Shown here piece by piece: positions 58,506 to 64,000 of a DNA stretch of 64,000 nt. The notes beneath the pieces were generated by a model. It did no database searches. It had not been told where the DNA came from and saw nothing but the letters and a program-made list of their open reading frames with translations. The stretch is taken from NCBI GenBank assembly GCA_020284085.1, contig JACEVL010000160.1, positions 1,494,001-1,558,000 on the forward strand, in the 5' to 3' direction. Made by a program: the position numbers and the translations under genes. This DNA is from Aporrectodea caliginosa. Its lineage: Eukaryota > Annelida > Clitellata > Crassiclitellata > Lumbricidae. How positions within the stretch are numbered: position 1 is the first letter of the stretch; every line of letters starts with the position of its first letter.

Positions 58506-58999
58506 ATGATCGTCAACGCGGCAAGTCGCTTTCTTCCTGTTTTCGCAATTGTTAGTCTGCTCTTACTGGCTACCCGCGTTCCTTCGTAAACTCGAGTCAC
58601 TCGAATGTGAACTGAATGAGATTTTGCATGCTGCAGTAGCTTAACTCAGCCTGCAGGGGATAAGGTCAATGTCTGAGACCAGGCGCCATCCTCTTCGAAA
58701 CCCATAAAGCGTTAGCTATGGACTGGTAACGGCTAATAAATTCCGGTGAACGCCGATTAGACCCAACGACTGCCTCTACGAATGCATCGGTGAACGCCTT
58801 GATAGAGGGCGCTAGTGTTGGTCGTCGATCCCCGTGTGGCTCCGTGATATGTCATCACTGTTGCTGGCCGCTTAGACTATAGACGAACGAGCGAACGGAA
58901 GCAAGCGAGGCATGTGATTTATGATTAATAGATGCTCTTACTCGCGCTGTCTACGGGATCGAGAGAGTGCACTGGCGCCATATAAATAAGGCTGTACGA

Positions 59000-59382
<383 letters not shown>

Positions 59383-59631
59383 TACGAAAGACGCATTATT
59401 AATATGGGACCAAGTGTGATGTATGCGCATGCACACGTTCTCTTTCAACCGATATTGGGATTATACCCAACGACTGCCTCTATAAACGCATCGTTCATCC
59501 AACCTAACAACTAATCATTTCTACAGAAAGCCTATCGCGCATTTATGTAAATAGCAAAACGTTGGCTGTCTAAATGCTCTAAAGAGTCCCTTTTTAGACA
59601 GTTAACAAATGTATGTCGTACAAAGACATCA

Positions 59632-59633
<2 letters not shown>

Positions 59634-59728
<95 letters not shown>
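59634..59728. repeat. (CA)n microsatellite
   Basis: About 95 bp of pure ca repeats. Confidence 0.97.
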
Positions 59729-59730
<2 letters not shown>

Positions 59731-60103
59731 GCATCTGCTACCTTAAACGGACATTCCATGTGGGAACAAGTCATGATTCCAAAATATACCTTAAAGTACA
59801 CAAGTGCATGTGGGGACAAAGAACTACTTTTACACACATCTAATCAATATTCATTACTGTGTTCCACACTGAGTATCGTCTCCACATGGATGACTTATGG
59901 GGTCAAGAGTGTGTGTGCATGAACGGTGCTAAAATATACCTTAGCGAAACCGGTGCATATGCAATACAATACAAATGAAAACTATAGCTTATCATCAGAA
60001 ACTCATGTGAGACACAAATCAAGACTGCATGAATCAGAATACTGAATCTGAATAAGGCCAATATCAGTTCATTTAATATGCATGGTTTCATGGCATGGTT
60101 GCC

Positions 60104-60620
60104 ATGATCGTAATCGTAATCGTAATCTCCAAACTTCTAAAGCGCCACTCGAAAGCTAAGCGCAGGGCACCAGCTTATTCACGAGCGCTGCGTCTAGTCA
60201 GAGGGGTTGTCCAAAAGAGTAGTCCGAGGGAGGTCCGAGTCCGGTTTCCAGAGGATCAGAGAGGGCACAGCAGATGTTAAGGCGGGTGTCTTTTAGGTCG
60301 AGGATTGGAAGGTACAGGATCAGATGAGTCAGGATAAGAGTTCTTGAAAAGCACGGACTTTAGTTTCGAGTGGAAAGCCTTGGGGTGATGGATACAGTAG
60401 CCTGAGGCAGATGATGGTGGATGATTGGCGATGATGGTGGAGGAACCGAAAAAGTGCGAAATTCAGGAGGTAGATCGTTCCAGAGACGCGGCGCAGTGCT
60501 GGATATTGCTCGGTTGGAGAACTTGAGATGAGTAGTGACCGGGGGTCTAGAAAGAGTGAGAACGGAGGATGATTGGGTGGAGCGGGTTGGCTGGATGTTG
60601 AAGAGTTCGCGGAGATATCT
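60104..60620 (-). mobile_element. LINE 3' end, family with 'gtggcgcttta' tail
   Basis: On the minus strand the element ends 'gagtggcgctttagaagttt' followed by an (ATTACG)n tail. The blocks 'ggacaacccctctgac' and 'gaataagctggtgccctg' match 1385-1530. The upstream part resembles the RT tail region ('ttccagagacgcggcgcag' in plus reading). Confidence 0.65.
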
Positions 60621-61117
60621 GGGCTGGGTAATGTATACTTTCCATGTTATTCTAATTCCATTCAGTACAAAGCACAGTTAAATGAATGCTTTGGTTTCAT
60701 TGAGCATGTTTTATGGTCTAATGTCCACACAGATACATTAATCTTGGGTCATACCAACTTTCAGTGTTCACTGGAAAACAGTGGTTATTGTACTATTTGA
60801 ATGCATTATATTAAAGATATGTGCAGAATGCTTTGATACAGGATTTGTGTACATCTCTTGGAGATCTGTCCCTCTCCGCCTCTGTATTTATCTCACTCTA
60901 TCGCTGTCTGTAAGTCTGTCTATCTGTCTGAGTGACTCGCTGAAACAGAGAGACAGACATATGGAGACAGACTGCCTGTCCAAAAACTGTCAGTCTTTCT
61001 GACTCGCTGATAGAGAGAGACAGACAGATGGAGACACACCGACAGACAGATTGAGATTTGTCCGTCTCTGTATTTATCTCGCTCTATCGTTATGGGCAAG
61101 TCTCTCTGTCTGCCTGT

Positions 61118-61847
61118 CAAGTGGTGTAACGATTGTCTTCACAAGGAATCTTTATGAAGACAAATGTGTGTATGTGACTATGGTAGCTATATCAAGTGGT
61201 GTAACCGATTGTCTCCACAAGGAATCTCTATGAAGACAAATGTGTGTGTGTGTGTGTGTGTGTGTGACTATGCTAGCTATATTCATTGCCTGTAACGATT
61301 GTCTCCACAAGGAAACTCTATGAAGACAAATGTGTGTGTGACTATAGTAGCTATATCAAGTGGTGTAACCGATTGTCTCCACAAGGAATCTCTATGAAGA
61401 CAAATGTGTGTGTGTGACTATGCTAGCTATATTCATTGCCTGTAACGATTGTCTCCACAAGGAATCTCTATGAAGACAAGTGTGTGTGTGTGACTATGGT
61501 AGCTATATCAAGTGGTGTAACCGATTGTCTCCACAAGGAATCTCTATGAAGACAAATGTGTGTGTGTGTGTAGCTATATTCATTGCCTGTAACGATTGTC
61601 TCCACAAGGCTATGAAGACAAATGTGTGTGTGTGACTATGGTAGCCAAGTGGTGTAACGATTGTCTCCACAAGGAATCTCTATGAAGACAAATGTGTGTG
61701 TGTGTGTGACTATGGTAGCTATATTCATTGCCTGTAACGATTGTCTCCACAAGGAATCTCTATGAAGACAAATGTGTGTGTGTGACTATGTCTAGCTATA
61801 TCAAGTGGTGTAACCGATTGTCTCCACAAGGAATCTCTATGAAGACA

Positions 61848-61888
<41 letters not shown>

Positions 61889-62850
61889 CTATGCTAGCTA
61901 TATTCATTGCCTGTAACGATTGTCTCCACAAGGAATCTCTATGAAGACAAATGTGTGTGTGTGACTATGGTAGCTATATCAAGTGGTGTAACCGATTGTC
62001 TCCACAAGGAATCTCTATGAAGACAAATGTGTGTGTGTGACTATGGTAGCTATATTCATTGCCTGTAACGATTGTCTCCACAAGGAATCTCTATGAAGAC
62101 AAATGTGTGTGTGACTATGGTAGCTATATCAAGTGGTGTAACCGATTGTCTCCACAAGGAATCTCTATGAAGACAAATGTGTGTGTGTGTGTGTGTGTGT
62201 GTGACTATGCTAGCTATATTCATTGCCTGTAACGATTGTCTCCACAAGGAATCTTTATGAAGACAAATGTGTGTGTGTGACTATGCTAGCTATATTCATT
62301 GCCTGTAACGATTGTCTCCACAAGGAATCTTTATGAAGACAAATGTGTGTGTGTGTGTGACTATGGTAGCTATATCAAGTGGTGTAACCGATTGTCTCCA
62401 CAAGGAATCTCTATGAAGACAAATGTGTGTGTGTGTGTGTGCTATGACTATGTGTAACCGAGCTATATCTCTATGAAGACAAATGTGTGTGTGGTGTAAC
62501 CGATTGTCTCCACAAGGAATCTTTATGAAGACAAATGTGTGTGTGTGTGACTATGCTAGCTATATTCATTGCCTGTAACGATTGTCTCCACAAGGAATCT
62601 TTATGAAGACAAATGTGTGTGTGACTATGGTAGCTATATCAAGTGGTGTAACCGATTGTCTCCACAAGGAATCTCTATGAAGACAAATGTGTGTGTGCTA
62701 GCTATATTCAGTGGATGTAAACGATTGTCTCCACAAGGAATCTCTATGAAGAAAAATGTGTTGTGCTATGGTAGCTATACTATGCTAGCTATATTGAGTG
62801 GATGAAACGATTATCTCCATAAGAAATCTATGAAGCAAATGTGTGTAACT
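61118..62850. repeat. Higher-order minisatellite, about 22 units of 70-100 bp
   Basis: Each unit holds 'cgattgtctccacaagga', 'atgaagacaaatgtgtg', a variable (GT)n run and 'gactatg(g/c)tagctatat'. Two junction types alternate: 'atcaagtggtgtaac' (A) and 'attcattgcctgtaac' (B). The last two units have a third type ('gtggatg'). Confidence 0.95.
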
Positions 62851-63400
62851 TCGCATATATTAATTATGCTTGAGGGACTGCTGATCTTATTCCGCCGTCT
62901 CCTTCTACACCCTCTTTAATTATGCTCTCCGTTTCCATGATTGATGCCCTATCATTGCACCTAAAAATGCGTACAAAATAATGATACCCCAATTAAGGGT
63001 CCAAAATGCACTTCGCAGTTGGCCCACCAAGCACATCTTTACCTGGCCTTTAGTGTTACATTGTCTTACGAAACCTCTTCACTTGACTCTACCTCACCCC
63101 ACTTTACCAAGTCACGAATCGGGCATGGCCCTTAAATGTACTAAGAGCATTTACCTCTGAAGAAAATACTCTATATATATCCACCCAACCAACACATTCG
63201 CTCACTGACAAACATACGCTATCCTATACGATCAGAGACATGGACACACCCCACACACACACACACACACATAACCACCGAGTCATTTTGCTATTCACAC
63301 TTTCGACGTTAATAACAGACAAATACAACGTATTTTCTAACAAAACTTCCTTTAATGAGAATGATTGATTCAACGAATGTCGTCCATAGGCCTGTACATA
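62851..63400. other. No gene seen
   Basis: A short (CA)n at 63250-63271; otherwise no recognisable feature. Confidence 0.4.
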
Positions 63401-63402
63401 AA

Positions 63403-64000
63403 TGCGTTTTAAAGTTCTTCTAACATGCTGTTTAGGCCTATACAGTTTTTGTATACTGAAATCCAGTCTTGTATGTAAGAGTTCAGGCTTTCACAATAAG
63501 CGCACAGGAATTCCGAGATTTGTACTTTTCCATGAGCATTGCGCGAAATAACTAATATACGGAAATGTTCATAAAAATTTATTTTATTTTTACATTGTAT
63601 CGACAAGCATTGTGTCTGGAATGCTTGTTTAAACTATTTAGGTCCATATACATATTTGCGTTTCAAGGTTCTTTAGGTTCTTTTAACATTCTGGGCATGG
63701 CAATTATACAATTGTTTACTTGAATTCCAGTCTTGTCATTGAGTGCCCAGGAATCTTAGTACTTCTCCTGGAACATTGCATGAATTAACATCTTTGCGGA
63801 AATATTCAGATATAATATTCTTTTTTTCGCTCCATTGTGGCTAAAAGCATTATCTGTAGAATGCTTATCTCAACTATTTTATCCATATCCTTAATTGTCT
63901 TTTCTAGGTTCATCTAGTTTTGTAGACCATGGTAACCATGCATTTTATTTCTCTAGTGAAATCCAGTCCTGTCTGTGAGAGCTCAGACATTCGCGAAGAG
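63403..64000. repeat. Diverged tandem repeat, about 240-255-bp unit, running off the window
   Basis: Units begin near 63403, 63657 and 63894. Shared blocks are 'tgcgttt(t/c)aa(a/g)gttctt', '(g)aa(a/t)tccagtc(t/c)tgt', 'ttccatgagcattgcgcgaa / tcctggaacattgcatgaa' and 'aatgctt(g/a)t(t/c)t'. The third unit is cut by the window edge. Confidence 0.8.

Noticed and set aside
61118..62850. CRISPR-like array
   Set aside because: Units are continuous tandem repeats with (GT)n variation and no unique spacers, in animal DNA.

Overview
This window looks like animal (metazoan) nuclear DNA, most likely from a marine invertebrate. The signs are one large intron-rich gene with animal-specific domains, several superfamilies of DNA transposons, truncated CR1/L2-like LINE tails, tRNA-derived SINEs and very long microsatellites. 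Nothing in the sequence fixes the species. There is no prokaryotic gene, rRNA, true tRNA or CRISPR array.

The one gene I can reconstruct lies on the minus strand between about 36.3 kb and 2.0 kb. It is a receptor-type protein tyrosine phosphatase with a single catalytic domain, closest in layout to the R3 subtype (PTPRB/PTPRJ/PTPRO/PTPRH-like). In transcription order it shows: an N-terminal exon whose start exon I cannot find (36182-36326); a Ser/Thr-rich exon with five tandem repeats of about 68 residues (28015-29352); about seven fibronectin type III (FN3) domains (26883 down to 14295); one transmembrane helix (12348-12459); a juxtamembrane exon (11988-12052); a PTP catalytic domain over seven recognised exons (10907 down to 3669), including the WPD loop and the [10 protein letters not shown] signature split by an intron; and two short tail exons, each with a YQN motif, ending in a stop at 2045. 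Most exon phases agree, which supports the model. Three problems remain: a +1 frameshift in the KCAEYWP exon (8658-8781), no visible exon for the 'YDHSRVKL...DYINANY' segment, and a phase mismatch after the juxtamembrane exon. The locus is therefore a pseudogene, a damaged allele, or a gene with assembly errors.

The introns hold relics. Two tandemly duplicated, broken FN3 exons lie at 24.6-25.3 kb. hAT-like elements with 8-bp target duplications lie at 13.7-14.2, 16.7-17.1 and 20.2-21.4 kb, the last carrying a nested MITE. A TA-flanked element lies at 5.4-6.3 kb, and LINE and SINE tails are scattered throughout.

From 36.3 to 64 kb I see almost no convincing host coding sequence, only two possible exons on the minus strand (55.47-55.70 and 54.83-55.08 kb). 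The rest is mobile and repetitive DNA: a 27-bp-TIR element at 40.2-40.6 kb, an autonomous-type transposon relic at 48.3-49.7 kb split by a LINE tail, a MITE copy at 51.2-51.5 kb, several (CA)n and (TAA)n tracts, a higher-order minisatellite at 61.1-62.85 kb, and a roughly 250-bp tandem repeat running off the right edge.
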